Shown here: positions 32,887 through 41,344 of the stretch, piece by piece
How the letters are laid out: the number at the start of each line of letters is the position of its first letter
Position numbering within the stretch: the first letter of the stretch is position 1
NCBI GenBank assembly: GCA_036227345.1
Contig: CP109469.1
Coordinates: 1 to 64,000 of the forward strand
DNA: 64,000 nt
Reading direction: 5' to 3'
From: Streptomyces sp. NBC_01463
GTDB taxonomy: Bacteria > Actinomycetota > Actinomycetes > Streptomycetales > Streptomycetaceae
Made by a program: the position numbers and the translations under genes
Notes under the pieces: model-generated
What the model saw: only the letters and a program-made list of their open reading frames with translations
Databases searched by the model: none
Told to the model about the DNA's origin: nothing

Positions 32887-35034
32887 GTGCCCACGCCGCG
32901 CAGTGTCGTGCTCGAACGCCTCGCCTACACCCTCGCCGCGCCCGTGCTGGCCGTGGCCCCGAACCTCTACCCCGACAGCCCCGTCAACCAGATCGTGCAG
33001 CTGGCCGGAGCCGCCGGGATCGGCGGCTGGATCCTGGCAGCCAAGGGCGAGGAAGCCGGCGCCGGACGCAAGATCCTGCGCTGGTCCCCGCTGGTCCTGG
33101 CCGCCGCCATCGACACCGCCGCCGGGCACACCACCGGATGGGGCCCCTACGGACTGGACGGACTGCTCGCCGCGACCTGGGCGGCCGCCGGCTACCTGGT
33201 GATGCCCTTCGCCCGGCACGCACGCCGACGCCACCGCCCCGCCCTCGCCACCCTGCAGCAGGTGCCCGTGCTCGCCGAAGCCGAGCCGCCCGCGGCAGTG
33301 GTGGACGACGGCGCCGACCTGCTGACCCGCGACGCGCGGGTGCTGTGGGAACGCGCGGGGATGCCCGCCCGCACCCACATCGTCAAGGCGACCCGCCACC
33401 CCGGCATGCAGCACGACATGACGATCTTGCTGCGTGCCTCGGAGACCGGCCGCCCGATCACCGGCCTGTCCGAGGCCGCCGTCGCCGCCCCGTTCGGCGT
33501 GCACGCCGGCGACGTCGTCCTCGCGGACGTCGCGGTCCAGCCCGGCCGGCAGGGCGGGCCGGGCTGGCTGGAGGCCCGCATCACCCCCGACGCCAACCAG
33601 CGCCGCCGCACCAAGCCCACACCCCAGGAACGCTGGACGGACAAGGTCGGCTCCCCCAAGGGCGGCGCCCCCGGATCCGAGCTGGTCCACCGCACCCGCG
33701 ACGACGTACGCCAGGTCACCTTCTACCGGGCGAAGATGGCCGACGCCACCGAGACCCCGCGTATCGACCTGGCCAAGGTCTGCCGCGGCCTGGGCCTGCC
33801 CGAGGACGACTCCTGCGTCTTCGTCCTCATCGACGGCACCGAGTTCCTCATCAGCGCCTTCGACAAGCCCCCGCTGTCCGCGATCTTCCCCGCCACCCGG
33901 GAGCTGCTCACCCCGGACGCCAAGGGCATGTACGTGTGCGGGTACACCATCACCGGCCAGCCGGTGAAGAACATGGTGTTCCAGCACGACAAGAACGCCG
34001 CCCGGCACGGGCTGATCCTCGGCGTGTCCCGGTCCGGGAAGACACAGTTCTTCGCGATCGACATGGCCGCGATGTCGCTGGCCGGCCAGGTCGTGTGGCT
34101 CTCCACCGTCCGCAAGGACGAGAAGACCACCGTGCTCGGCCGGCACATCGACCGGCAGGGCTCCAACGCGCTGTGGATGGCCCGCTCCCTGCGCGCGGCG
34201 AAGGCCCTGTGCGAGATCCGCGCAGACATGCCCTGGGCGTACGACGGCGAGGCGCACGACTACAAGCCGGGCGACTCCCGCTGCCCCTACAAGCAGCTGA
34301 ACGTCTTCGCGGACGAGTTCATGACCGCGGCGCAGGACGGGGACTTCGGCGAGTTCATCCAGAAGGACGGAGACGACCTCACGGTCACCGGCCTGAAGTA
34401 CGGCATCGGCTTCAACCCGGCTGGGCAGTCCCCGTTCGCGCACAACGGGTTCTCCACCGAGATGAAGGACAACCTCCGCCAGAACAGCCGGCCGACCATC
34501 TTCAACATGGGCTCGCCCGGCGCCACCCGCAAGGCGGCGGAGGGCACGATGGAGAACGCCTACGACGTGCCGACCATCCCGGCCCGCTACTCCCGCAACG
34601 AAGGCTCCGCGATCGACCGGGCCATGAAGGGCGAGGCCGACCCGGACAACGGAGTGAGCACCGGCGGGGTGGCCGTCATGGTCCTGGACAACGGCCGGGC
34701 AGTTCTCATGCGGTCGCTGTATGCGGACTTCGACACCGATCTCGTTGACCTGTTCCCCGATGAGGTCAACCGGCTCACCGACCACGAGATCACTGAGCTG
34801 GAGAAGCGCGGCCTGTGGTTCGACTGGAACGAACCCGTGAGGCCCGGCGAGTTCTGGCCCGAACCCGAACCCAAGGAAGACGACAGCGACGAGGATGCCG
34901 GCTCCCGCCGACGCAGCTCAGGCAGCAAGGGCAGGGGCGGCACCCGCCGCACCACATCCGCCAGCAGGCGCGAGCCCCAGCTGACCTCGCCCCGCCAGGC
35001 GCTGGAGGCCATCAAGAGCCTCAACAACGCCTGA
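32887..35034 (+). CDS. FtsK/SpoIIIE-like conjugative DNA translocase (TraB type)
   Basis: The GTG follows AGAAGGAG and gives 715 residues. Two or three hydrophobic segments lie in the first 110 residues (LAAPVLAVAPNL; IVQLAGAAGIGGWILA; LLAATWAAAGYLVMPFA). A linker domain with KATRHPGMQHDMTILL follows, then the motor. Walker A is GVSRSGKT (about 379-386), Walker B LNVFADEF (about 470), with later NGFSTEMKDNLRQN and VPTIPARYSRNEGSAIDRAM. The C-terminal tail is basic (RRRSSGSKGRGGTRRTTSAS). Streptomyces TraB proteins are hexameric pumps that move double-stranded DNA between cells in mycelium without a relaxase. This explains how the plasmid could transfer despite its broken relaxase. Confidence 0.85.
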   Translation: MPTPRSVVLERLAYTLAAPVLAVAPNLYPDSPVNQIVQLAGAAGIGGWILAAKGEEAGAGRKILRWSPLVLAAAIDTAAGHTTGWGPYGLDGLLAATWAAAGYLVMPFARHARRRHRPALATLQQVPVLAEAEPPAAVVDDGADLLTRDARVLWERAGMPARTHIVKATRHPGMQHDMTILLRASETGRPITGLSEAAVAAPFGVHAGDVVLADVAVQPGRQGGPGWLEARITPDANQRRRTKPTPQERWTDKVGSPKGGAPGSELVHRTRDDVRQVTFYRAKMADATETPRIDLAKVCRGLGLPEDDSCVFVLIDGTEFLISAFDKPPLSAIFPATRELLTPDAKGMYVCGYTITGQPVKNMVFQHDKNAARHGLILGVSRSGKTQFFAIDMAAMSLAGQVVWLSTVRKDEKTTVLGRHIDRQGSNALWMARSLRAAKALCEIRADMPWAYDGEAHDYKPGDSRCPYKQLNVFADEFMTAAQDGDFGEFIQKDGDDLTVTGLKYGIGFNPAGQSPFAHNGFSTEMKDNLRQNSRPTIFNMGSPGATRKAAEGTMENAYDVPTIPARYSRNEGSAIDRAMKGEADPDNGVSTGGVAVMVLDNGRAVLMRSLYADFDTDLVDLFPDEVNRLTDHEITELEKRGLWFDWNEPVRPGEFWPEPEPKEDDSDEDAGSRRRSSGSKGRGGTRRTTSASRREPQLTSPRQALEAIKSLNNA

Positions 35035-35097
35035 CTTCCTCCCACCGTGGGAACTGCCTCTGCCCGGGCAGGGCCGGCCTCCACGGTGACGGGGTGG

Positions 35098-35262
35098 TCA
35101 GTCGGCGGGCGTCCACGGGCTGTAGGGAGTCGTGCTCGTCCCCCCGCAGCTCCAGCAATCGAACTCCTCGGGATCCTCGAACCGGTTTCCCCAGAACCCC
35201 GTGCGCGGGCAGAACACCACACACTCCTCGTCGCACCAGCCACACACGAACACGAAATTCAT
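35098..35262 (-). CDS. 54-residue zinc-ribbon protein
   Basis: The ATG follows GGGGGAGG. MNFVFVCGWCDEECVVFCPR and DCWSCGG give CxxC pairs that suit one zinc ion. It lies opposite the direction of the transfer genes, between the ATPase and the DUF6197 gene. Too short to assign. Confidence 0.6.
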   Translation of the reverse strand: MNFVFVCGWCDEECVVFCPRTGFWGNRFEDPEEFDCWSCGGTSTTPYSPWTPAD

Positions 35263-35432
35263 CCCTGGCCTCCCCCTGTCTGAGTAAGGCTGCCCGCCCC
35301 GTACGCCAGACGGCAACAACGCAGCCAAGGCACCAGTTGCCACGCAACGCACCTCACCTCCCTGCCCAACGGGCGCCCCCGGCATCCCCTTTCCCGGGCG
35401 GCGCCTGTTGCCTTGCCCTGACTGGAGCCCCG

Positions 35433-35972
35433 ATGCCCAACCCCACGGCCGTCACAGCCCACTCCGTCCAGACCACAGTGCACGCGCCAGCGGCTGCCTT
35501 GTCCCTCGAGGAACGCCTGGTGTTCACCAACGCGGCCATGACAGTGGCCCTGGACGAGGCCGCCGTCGCCTTCGAGGTCAACACCGCGCACATCCCCGCC
35601 GAACCCGTCGACCTGGACGACGTCCTCACCGTCCCGCTCACCCCGACCCTTCAGCCACCGCCCACCCTGTACCCGACCCTGGTGGCCGCCCTTCTACAGC
35701 GTGCGCATCACCGCTTGCTCACCGACGGGTGGTGCGCCGGATCCCAGATCCGTGAGGACGGAGCCCGCTGTCTCTACGGCGCCATCCGCGCCGAAGCCGC
35801 CGGCGACCGAAACCTGGAAGCCCGCGGCCTTCAGGTCCTCATGGACGCTATCCGCCGCCAGTTCGCCGACGTCGACTCCGTTCCCTCCTTCAACGACGGC
35901 TTCGCCAGCGGCCGCATCCCGATGCGGATGCTCGATCAGGCCGCCGGCCTCGCCGACGCCCGCAGCCTCTGA
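35433..35972 (+). CDS. DUF6197-like protein
   Basis: Encodes 179 residues. The C-terminal half, LQRAHHRLLTDGWCAGSQIR, EDGARCLYGAIRAEAAGD and VDSVPSFNDGFASGRIPMRM, has the order of features of DUF6197 proteins: a helix, Cys-x-x-GAI, a helical part, a W/F-ND turn and a final helix. These are common in Streptomyces and of unknown function. The N-terminal half is disordered and helical. It ends in a terminator at 36003-36033. Confidence 0.6.
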   Translation: MPNPTAVTAHSVQTTVHAPAAALSLEERLVFTNAAMTVALDEAAVAFEVNTAHIPAEPVDLDDVLTVPLTPTLQPPPTLYPTLVAALLQRAHHRLLTDGWCAGSQIREDGARCLYGAIRAEAAGDRNLEARGLQVLMDAIRRQFADVDSVPSFNDGFASGRIPMRMLDQAAGLADARSL

Positions 35973-36002
35973 CCCTGCCTCCCCCGACTCGTCGCCCTGC
36001 CT

Positions 36003-36033
36003 GGAACCCGGCCGCCCTTACGACGGCCGGGTT
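36003..36033. terminator. 11-base-pair hairpin
   Basis: GAACCCGGCCG and CGGCCGGGTTC pair perfectly around a 9-base loop. Confidence 0.75.
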
Positions 36034-36107
36034 CCTCACAGGCCGCCCGGCCTCAGCACCGCCCCCCTCCCGCAGCACGACTGCGACGACCCCAAGGAGC
36101 CCTCGCT

Positions 36108-36316
36108 GTGGCGAAAGCGCCCCGCGTCATAGGTGTCCTCGCAGAGTCCGCCCCGCCAACCGGCACCAGGTCCTCCTGGTCCTCGGGCTGATCGGCGGCT
36201 TCTACCTCTGCTCACACACCAGCAACGCCGCGCCTCCCGCCGACCCGGACCGGCCCGCGCACACCAGCCCGGCCTCCCTCACCGGACGACCGCACAGCAC
36301 CGCCCCCGCGCGCTGA
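36108..36316 (+). pseudogene. frameshifted small membrane protein
   Basis: GTG with AAGGAG upstream opens VAKAPR..., but this frame soon stops. From about 36131 a neighbouring frame reads RRVRPANRHQVLLVLGLIGG and FYLC, then a Pro/Ala/Thr-rich tail to TGA at 36316. This is a normal one-helix membrane protein. Two extra bases near CCCGCGTCAT would join the halves. A genuine mutation or a sequencing error could be responsible. Confidence 0.45.
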
Positions 36317-36400
36317 GCACCACCCCCCCTGCGCCCGCCACCCCGCACCGGGGCGGCGGGCGCCCGCCCCTGCCCGCCCAACTGCTGGAGGAGATCACCC

Positions 36401-36508
36401 GTGCTCACTACCCGCCCGCGCCGCCGGATCGGCCGGCCCCGCCCGCAGCGCCCCGACCCTCACTACCCGCTGCGCCCCGCCAGGGTCCCCGCCCCCTGGA
36501 ACCAGTGA
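36401..36508 (+). CDS. possible 35-residue basic peptide
   Basis: A GTG follows GGAGGAG at a perfect distance. The peptide is Arg/Pro-rich (VLTTRPRRRIGRPRPQ; DPHYPLRPARVPAPWNQ). It lies directly before the gene at 36573. Real translation is uncertain. Confidence 0.3.
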   Translation: MLTTRPRRRIGRPRPQRPDPHYPLRPARVPAPWNQ

Positions 36509-36572
36509 CTACAGCTGCTCCGCCCCCGAGCAGCAATCCGAGCTCGCCTGCCCTTTTCGTCAGGAGTTGCAG

Positions 36573-37679
36573 ATGATCAGCACGCCAATACCGGAACGAG
36601 TCCAGCTGCTGGCCCAGCTGGAAGAGAACGGATCTCCCGAGAGCGTCGCGATGTCCGACGTCGCGCGGCATCTCTTGACGGAGCATCCCTGCCTGCCGCT
36701 CCACGGACTCGCGACGTCCATCACCATGAGGCCCGGGCCGGATGAGGCCCGACGCAGCCTGATCCTGCACGTCGGTGAGCACGACACCGCCGGCATCACC
36801 GCATGGGCTCACGCCCTGGACACCGAACCGGTCATCGACGGCGCGGTCTACCGGCTCGACACCGCCATCAACGGCATCGGGATCTGGGCATCGGCCACAG
36901 TCCCTGCACCCGACTACCCCATGGACGATGCGGTGTTCACCCCGTCCAGCAGCGACATCCCTGTCATCCACCGGGGCCTGCAGGTGACCGAGCTGGGGGA
37001 GGACGGCGTCGTGCTCGTCATCGGCCACCCACCCGTGCGAGACGTCCTGGCCGCCTCGAGCGCCTACTACCGCGACACCTGCGGCCAACGCCTGCACCCA
37101 CTCGACGGGCACGCCCTCGCCCGCAGCCGGGCGCAGTTCGTCGCCTACCCCACCCGCACCGAGTGGCAGGTCCGCACCGCCTCCCCCGACACTCCCGGGG
37201 CACTGCCGGTCACCTGGATGCACACCCAGGGCCGCGACACCCAGGACCTCGGCCACCTCGATCACTGCCCCGTCTGCCGGCGCCCCAGCCGCGGACTGGA
37301 CGTCCACCGAGACACCGGGCAGCCCGTACACGGCTGCCCCTCACCCGCCTGCCAGCAACCGGTGGCCCGTTACCCGGGACGCAGCATGAGCACGAGCAGC
37401 AGCCCAGGAACGGCTTCTGTCGACGTCGACCCGTACGCCACACCCTCGGCAACCATCGAGACCTTCGACTGGCAGGCCTCACCCGACGGACTCGCCACCC
37501 GCCGACAACTACGCGCCCTCGGCTTACGGCCCGGCGGACGCGACCCCGTCGCCCAACTCCGCTGCCGCACACCTACACCCCGCCCCCGGCCGACCATGGC
37601 CTGGCCGCCCGACCGCCTGCACACAAAGCCCAGGGCCGCCGTAGCACCGGCAGTCCTGGGCGTTTCCGTCCCGTCCTGA
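36573..37679 (+). CDS. hypothetical protein with RRQL..LGLRPGG motif
   Basis: The ATG follows AGGAG and gives 368 residues. The main part is an ordered domain (LLTEHPCLPLHGLATSITMR; YRLDTAINGIGIWASATV; VLVIGHPPVRDVLAASSAYY). It is followed by a zinc-type CPVCRR...GCPSPAC knuckle. Near the end is TRRQLRALGLRPGGRDPVAQ with LRC. This short motif recurs at the ends of many Streptomyces plasmid proteins and is thought of as a small RNA/DNA- or nucleotide-interacting module, although its role is unproven. The gene starts the two-gene unit with the GGDEF protein. Confidence 0.55.
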   Translation: MISTPIPERVQLLAQLEENGSPESVAMSDVARHLLTEHPCLPLHGLATSITMRPGPDEARRSLILHVGEHDTAGITAWAHALDTEPVIDGAVYRLDTAINGIGIWASATVPAPDYPMDDAVFTPSSSDIPVIHRGLQVTELGEDGVVLVIGHPPVRDVLAASSAYYRDTCGQRLHPLDGHALARSRAQFVAYPTRTEWQVRTASPDTPGALPVTWMHTQGRDTQDLGHLDHCPVCRRPSRGLDVHRDTGQPVHGCPSPACQQPVARYPGRSMSTSSSPGTASVDVDPYATPSATIETFDWQASPDGLATRRQLRALGLRPGGRDPVAQLRCRTPTPRPRPTMAWPPDRLHTKPRAAVAPAVLGVSVPS

Positions 37680-37701
37680 ATACGAGAAGGAAGTCCCCAG
37701 T

Positions 37702-38364
37702 ATGACCACCACCGCGTTACCAAGGACAGCGCTCCACCTCACCGCCATGGCCGTTCCGTTGGCCGGATGGACCCTGCACACCACCCTCCTGCGCCGCCGC
37801 CTCGTCGAGGCGCAGCGCGACCCGCTCACCGGCACCTGGCGCCGCGAGGCATTCACCGAGCGGGCCCAGCGCCTCCTCGAGCGCAGCCTCGAACAGACAG
37901 TGCTGATCCTCGCGGACGCCGATCACTTCAAACAGCTCAACGACACCTACGGTCATGCCGCCGGCGACACTGCCCTCGCCGCGATCGGTGCCCGCCTGAC
38001 CGAGTGGGCCGGCCCTCGCGGGGTCACAGGCCGCCTCGGAGGCGACGAGTTCGCCACCCTCGCCCCCATCGAACCCCGGCACTACACGCTGCGCCTGGCA
38101 CACCTCAGTCGCCTCATGGCCCGCCCCGTCCCCTATGAGGACGGACTGCTGCCCCTGAGGGTCTCGCTCGGAGCGGCCAACCCCGACGACCTTGCCGTGC
38201 ACGACCTGCCCACCCTGATGAGGGCAGCCGACGCGGCGATGTACGAGGGGAAACACGGCGGCGTCATCATCCAGGCCCGCCCTGGCCATGCCCAGGAACC
38301 CACCGTCAACGGCCGCCGCGTCGGCCGCCCCGGCACCGCGGTACGCACTACCCCTCGGCCGTGA
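37702..38364 (+). CDS. GGDEF-domain diguanylate cyclase
   Basis: Encodes 220 residues. A short N-terminal hydrophobic helix (about 10-25, LHLTAMAVPLAGWTLHTTLL) precedes the GGDEF domain. DPLTGTWRREAF opens the fold, DADHFKQLNDTYGHAAGD carries the metal-binding aspartate, and an intact GGDEF lies near residue 114. LMRAADAAMYEGK ends the fold. The RxxD inhibitory site is absent before GGDEF (the position reads GPRG), so product feedback is unlikely. The enzyme should make cyclic di-GMP, which controls BldD and development in Streptomyces. It follows the 36573 gene by 22 bases. Confidence 0.85.
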   Translation: MTTTALPRTALHLTAMAVPLAGWTLHTTLLRRRLVEAQRDPLTGTWRREAFTERAQRLLERSLEQTVLILADADHFKQLNDTYGHAAGDTALAAIGARLTEWAGPRGVTGRLGGDEFATLAPIEPRHYTLRLAHLSRLMARPVPYEDGLLPLRVSLGAANPDDLAVHDLPTLMRAADAAMYEGKHGGVIIQARPGHAQEPTVNGRRVGRPGTAVRTTPRP

Positions 38365-38386
38365 CTGGGAAACCAGTGCTCCTTGA

Positions 38387-38584
38387 TTGGCGCGCCGGCC
38401 TGCAGTTCCGCCGCGACCCCCCCCCTGCACCCTCTGCCGCAAACCCACCCCGCTGCGCTCCCATGCAGGCGAGGCCGTCCATAAGGTCTGCGCAGAACGA
38501 TGGAATAGCCGGCACCCCGGAGCGGGGCGCTTCGTGTCCGACGCCCAGGCTCGCCGCCGAAAGCACGATGACGACCATGTATGA
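38387..38584 (+). CDS. small zinc-finger-like protein
   Basis: Encodes 65 residues from a TTG (no good ribosome-binding site). CTLCRKPTPLRSHAGEAVHK, VCAERWNSRHPGAGRFVSD and a basic/acidic tail form the features. The CxxC...C arrangement recurs in short Streptomyces proteins. It could be translated as the tail of the GGDEF operon. Confidence 0.45.
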   Translation: MARRPAVPPRPPPCTLCRKPTPLRSHAGEAVHKVCAERWNSRHPGAGRFVSDAQARRRKHDDDHV

Positions 38585-38627
38585 CGCAGGTAGAGGCTCG
38601 GTTCGAACCATCGCACCGGGAAACGCG

Positions 38628-38709
38628 GAAGCCCTGCTCCCTCTCTATCCGGAGGGCGATCAGGGTCCTTTTGCATTCTGGCCTGCGGCAGCCTCAGCCC
38701 TTGTGGGCG
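38628..38709. repeat. dispersed repeat, second copy at 42407-42489
   Basis: About 82 bases recur at 42407: GAAG(G)CCCTGCTCCCTCTC, GGAGGGCGA and GCCTC...CCTTGTGGGCG in the same order. Both contain a hairpin around CCCTGCTCCCTC. The 38.6 kb copy has a weaker stem. Probably duplicated terminators. Confidence 0.55.
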
Positions 38710-38903
38710 TCTTCCGATCCTCGACGTCCAGAACACCAGCCACCCACTGGGCGAAGTTCGCGCTACCGCGAGAGGGCGCTTCGAACGTCGGCCGGCGGGC
38801 CTACGTGCCCAGGTGTCGCAGAGGTTGTCGCGACAGGCTGGTGCACGTGGGCAGTCCCAGCATCTGCACTGTGGTGCGCTCGCTGGAGATCAGTGCCGGA
38901 GCG

Positions 38904-39272
38904 TCAGGGGCGGTTTCTGTCGTCGCTGGCGAAGAAGAATCCGAAGGCGGCGCTGGCAAGAGCCACGACCGGGGTGAACACCAGGCTGAGCTCTCGGAAC
39001 GACTCGTCGTCAAATTTCGTCCAGCGACCTGCAATGAGGGCTAGCACGGGAAGGACGGCCAGCAGCGCGACCAGCCCCAGCATGCCCATCGCCAGCCTGT
39101 GACGAGTTTCATGGATGTTGTGAGGGGCAAGGAGGCGCGCGGTCTCGCTGTGCTCGGGCGCGAGGTCCTCGCTGATACCCGGCTCACCGACAGACGCGAA
39201 CTCGGTGCCGTAGGAGTTGGCCGGCTCGTTCTCGACGAACTCCTCATCGGTCCCGGAGCCGCTTTCGCTCAC
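38904..39272 (-). CDS. two-helix membrane protein with acidic N-terminus
   Basis: The GTG at 39272 follows GGGAGG and gives 122 residues. The first 50 residues are acidic and disordered (ESGSGTDEEFVENEPANSYG). Then come HETRHRLAMGMLGLVALLAV with a hydrophobic continuation, a polar loop and a second helix (LVFTPVVALASAAFGFFF), and the basic end DDRNRP. It belongs to the short membrane proteins abundant on this plasmid. It lies 151 bases downstream of the 39424 gene, past a terminator hairpin. Confidence 0.55.
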   Translation of the reverse strand: MSESGSGTDEEFVENEPANSYGTEFASVGEPGISEDLAPEHSETARLLAPHNIHETRHRLAMGMLGLVALLAVLPVLALIAGRWTKFDDESFRELSLVFTPVVALASAAFGFFFASDDRNRP

Positions 39273-39374
39273 TCTCCAGCCCTCCCCTGCCGAGGGATTT
39301 CGGGAGGGGATATCGCAATCGGCGGACCGATCTTGTAGGTATTGCCGGTCGAGGGGATCTCGTCCTCCTCGATC

Positions 39375-39400
39375 CCCCGGTCGCCGTAGGGCGACCGGGG
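39375..39400 (-). terminator. 11-base-pair hairpin
   Basis: CCCCGGTCGCC and GGCGACCGGGG pair around a 4-base loop, 24 bases beyond the stop of the 39424 gene. Confidence 0.65.
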
Positions 39401-39423
39401 CGTTTGCGGTGAAACACCGGTCA

Positions 39424-39726
39424 TCAGTGATCGCACCCCCGTGGGCTCGGTAGCAGGATGTAAAGGTTCCTACGACGACCCCAGCCACAGGTCTTGGTGT
39501 GCTGCGGCGCGAAGTCCTCTCGGAAGTCGTCAGGGGATATCAGAGCAACGCGCTTGGCGCCCGTCAATTCCCGTCGCGCGGCGCTGGGTTCGGGCACCAA
39601 CCCGACAGCCCGTTCGTTGTGCCACTCACGGAAGGGCGTCAGGAAGAGCTTGTTGCACTCACAGATCAGTACGGCAGGCAGGCGGCGTCGAGGCTCGTCT
39701 CCACAGGCCGAAACCTGGTCGTCCAT
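39424..39726 (-). CDS. hypothetical protein
   Basis: The ATG at 39726 follows GAGGGG and gives 100 residues: CGDEPRRRLPAVLICECNKL, FLTPFREWHNERAVGLVPEP and a basic end (KTCGWGRRRNLYILLPS). Five cysteines are spread through it. No known fold is recognised. Upstream is an AT-rich promoter with CATCTGGTG repeats. Confidence 0.45.
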   Translation of the reverse strand: MDDQVSACGDEPRRRLPAVLICECNKLFLTPFREWHNERAVGLVPEPSAARRELTGAKRVALISPDDFREDFAPQHTKTCGWGRRRNLYILLPSPRGCDH

Positions 39727-39817
39727 TTTGGTGGATCCCCTCAGAAGGTCGCCGTAGGCGGCGCAGAGCTGGCAGGACAGTCGCCCCCAAGCTGGCGCTT
39801 GGGGGGGAGCGTACCAC

Positions 39818-39902
39818 ACCAGATGTGATCATTTTCAACATCTGGTGTTGATCTCATCCACACTGAGTACACATAGGTAGTGTATCCGGTACGCATCTGG
39901 TG
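39818..39902. promoter_or_regulatory. operator-like CATCTGGT repeats
   Basis: ACCAGATGT (39818-39826) and ACATCTGGT (39838-39846) are inverted, and a third copy, CATCTGGTG, lies at 39894-39902. The region is AT-rich and contains TTGACA at 39913. It sits upstream of the 39726 gene and is a probable regulator-binding site. 39905-40228 shows no other gene. Confidence 0.5.
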
Positions 39903-40228
39903 CGCGTTTACTTGACATTGGGTGCGGGTAAGAGCACCATGTCGCTATCCGCGTTCCTCCGGCCGGACTGAATGGAGATCCTTGATGAGGTACTTATCGG
40001 TCCTCTGAGAACACCATCTAGCTGGTGGTTCGCGCGTGTCGCACCCGCACTGGGGGGATCCGCTGAAGGAAGCCAGATAGTTGCTTCGCTCAGCAGTGCG
40101 ACATCTGCCGCCTTGGACATAAAGCCGTTCGGGACCCTCCGGCATAGCCGCCGGCAGGCGTAATCCCGGACCTTTCCGCGTCCGGGGCCGCGACACTTTC
40201 GCGACATCTTCGAACTGGGAGCCTTGGC

Positions 40229-40486
40229 ATGCCTGAGAACACCACCGACGCACCTACAAGGGCGCCTGCGGCTGAACCGCACGTCACTCGGCTAAGCGTC
40301 AACATCAACGAAGAGACCGCCGCAAAGCTGCGCTGGTACAAGGAGCAGAAGGGCATCTCCATCACGGAGACCGTCCGTCGCGCAGTCGCGTTGCTGGAGC
40401 TGGTGGAGCGGGAGACTTCTACGGGCAGTGAAGTGCTGCTCAAGTCGCCAGACAAGAAGTCGGTTCGGCAGCTGTGGTTGGTCTGA
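40229..40486 (+). CDS. ribbon-helix-helix (CopG-like) protein
   Basis: Encodes 85 residues. RLSVNINEETAAKLRWYKEQ, KGISITETVRRAVALLELVE is a clear RHH fold: a beta strand, two helices and the turn KGIS. The N-terminus is disordered. Such dimers bind DNA through the strand, often as antitoxins or plasmid copy/partition regulators. No toxin gene is adjacent, so a solitary regulator is more likely. Confidence 0.7.
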   Translation: MPENTTDAPTRAPAAEPHVTRLSVNINEETAAKLRWYKEQKGISITETVRRAVALLELVERETSTGSEVLLKSPDKKSVRQLWLV

Positions 40487-41227
40487 TGCGTCCAGCTTGC
40501 TCAGGGGGTTCGGGGAGGAGCCTCCGTGAAGCGCGCCAGTGGCCGCTCCACACGCAAGTGGCGTTCGCTGCTGCTGGAGACGCCCAATCGCGAGACGGCT
40601 TCACCGCGGTAACTGCGTAGCGATGTACATACGCCGGTATTCGGTCTGCTCAACGGGACACTGCAGCAGCGGAGGAGTCCTCTCGACCGGACATCACTAT
40701 CGGTCGGTGTAAGAGGACGAGCGTGCGGCCTGCGGGGATGGTCGCAGCCACCGCTGCAGCATTGATCGCGTGCTATCGGATGCAAGCACCCGGCCCATGT
40801 CCTGACGGGGCTCTATGTGGCCTGCCCTGCGCAGTCCAAATCTCTTCGCCTGAACTCTATGCACTCGGGGCTGGGAGAGGGGCTGCTCGTCTGCTCGTGC
40901 ATGTGCAGACGACGATGAAGACCCAGGACTGAGCCGGTCAGGCACCAGCGAACAGCGGGGCCTGCCCAAAGGCGGCAGCTGCGACGTTAGCGGCTGCCGC
41001 CTCGGCATGCCCCAGCCCAAGTCCCTAGCCAAGCTGGCCCCAAACAAGTGGCAACAGCTCGGCGATGAGCTTGCGGTCACGGCCCACCGTTTGGAACTGG
41101 GCCAGTCCGCGATGCTGGGAGTGATCGGTGGGTCGGAACCCCGAGCTGCGCCCAAGAACCGATCGGTTCATGGGCAGATGGAAGCGCGTTGGCGGCGGCC
41201 TGAACCTCGTTCGCTTCTGGTGAGGCT
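40487..41227. other. gene-poor stretch
   Basis: About 740 bases without a frame I trust. Short frames on both strands have irregular codon usage. No clear repeats or hairpins other than a possible GGCAGCTGCGACG / CGGCTGCC stem near 40974-41000. Confidence 0.35.
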
Positions 41228-41344
41228 TTAGGGCTTCGACCTGGAGCGGAGTGCGCGCAGCGCGGCTCCGCCGGCGAGGAGAACGAGGGCCGTGGTGAGG
41301 CCGCCGAGGAACTCGGGCACGGCGGCGTACAGGATTTCGCTCAC
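41228..41344 (-). CDS. 38-residue membrane protein coupled to 41341 gene
   Basis: The GTG at 41344 overlaps the stop of the upstream gene (GTGA). VSEILYAAVPEFLGGLTTAL, VLLAGGAALRALRSRSKP is one membrane helix with a basic end. It repeats the theme of a larger cytoplasmic protein accompanied by a mini membrane protein. Confidence 0.6.
   Translation of the reverse strand: MSEILYAAVPEFLGGLTTALVLLAGGAALRALRSRSKP

Noticed and set aside
32866..34785. 639-codon minus-strand frame opposite the FtsK-like gene
   Set aside because: The plus strand carries Walker motifs and TraB features; the minus-strand product has no recognisable motif.
38590..38620. GGTTCGAACC resembling a tRNA T-loop
   Set aside because: No acceptor stem, D-arm or anticodon arm can be folded around it.
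39908..40282. 124-codon minus-strand frame
   Set aside because: It overlaps the RHH gene start and promoter, with irregular codon use and no motif.
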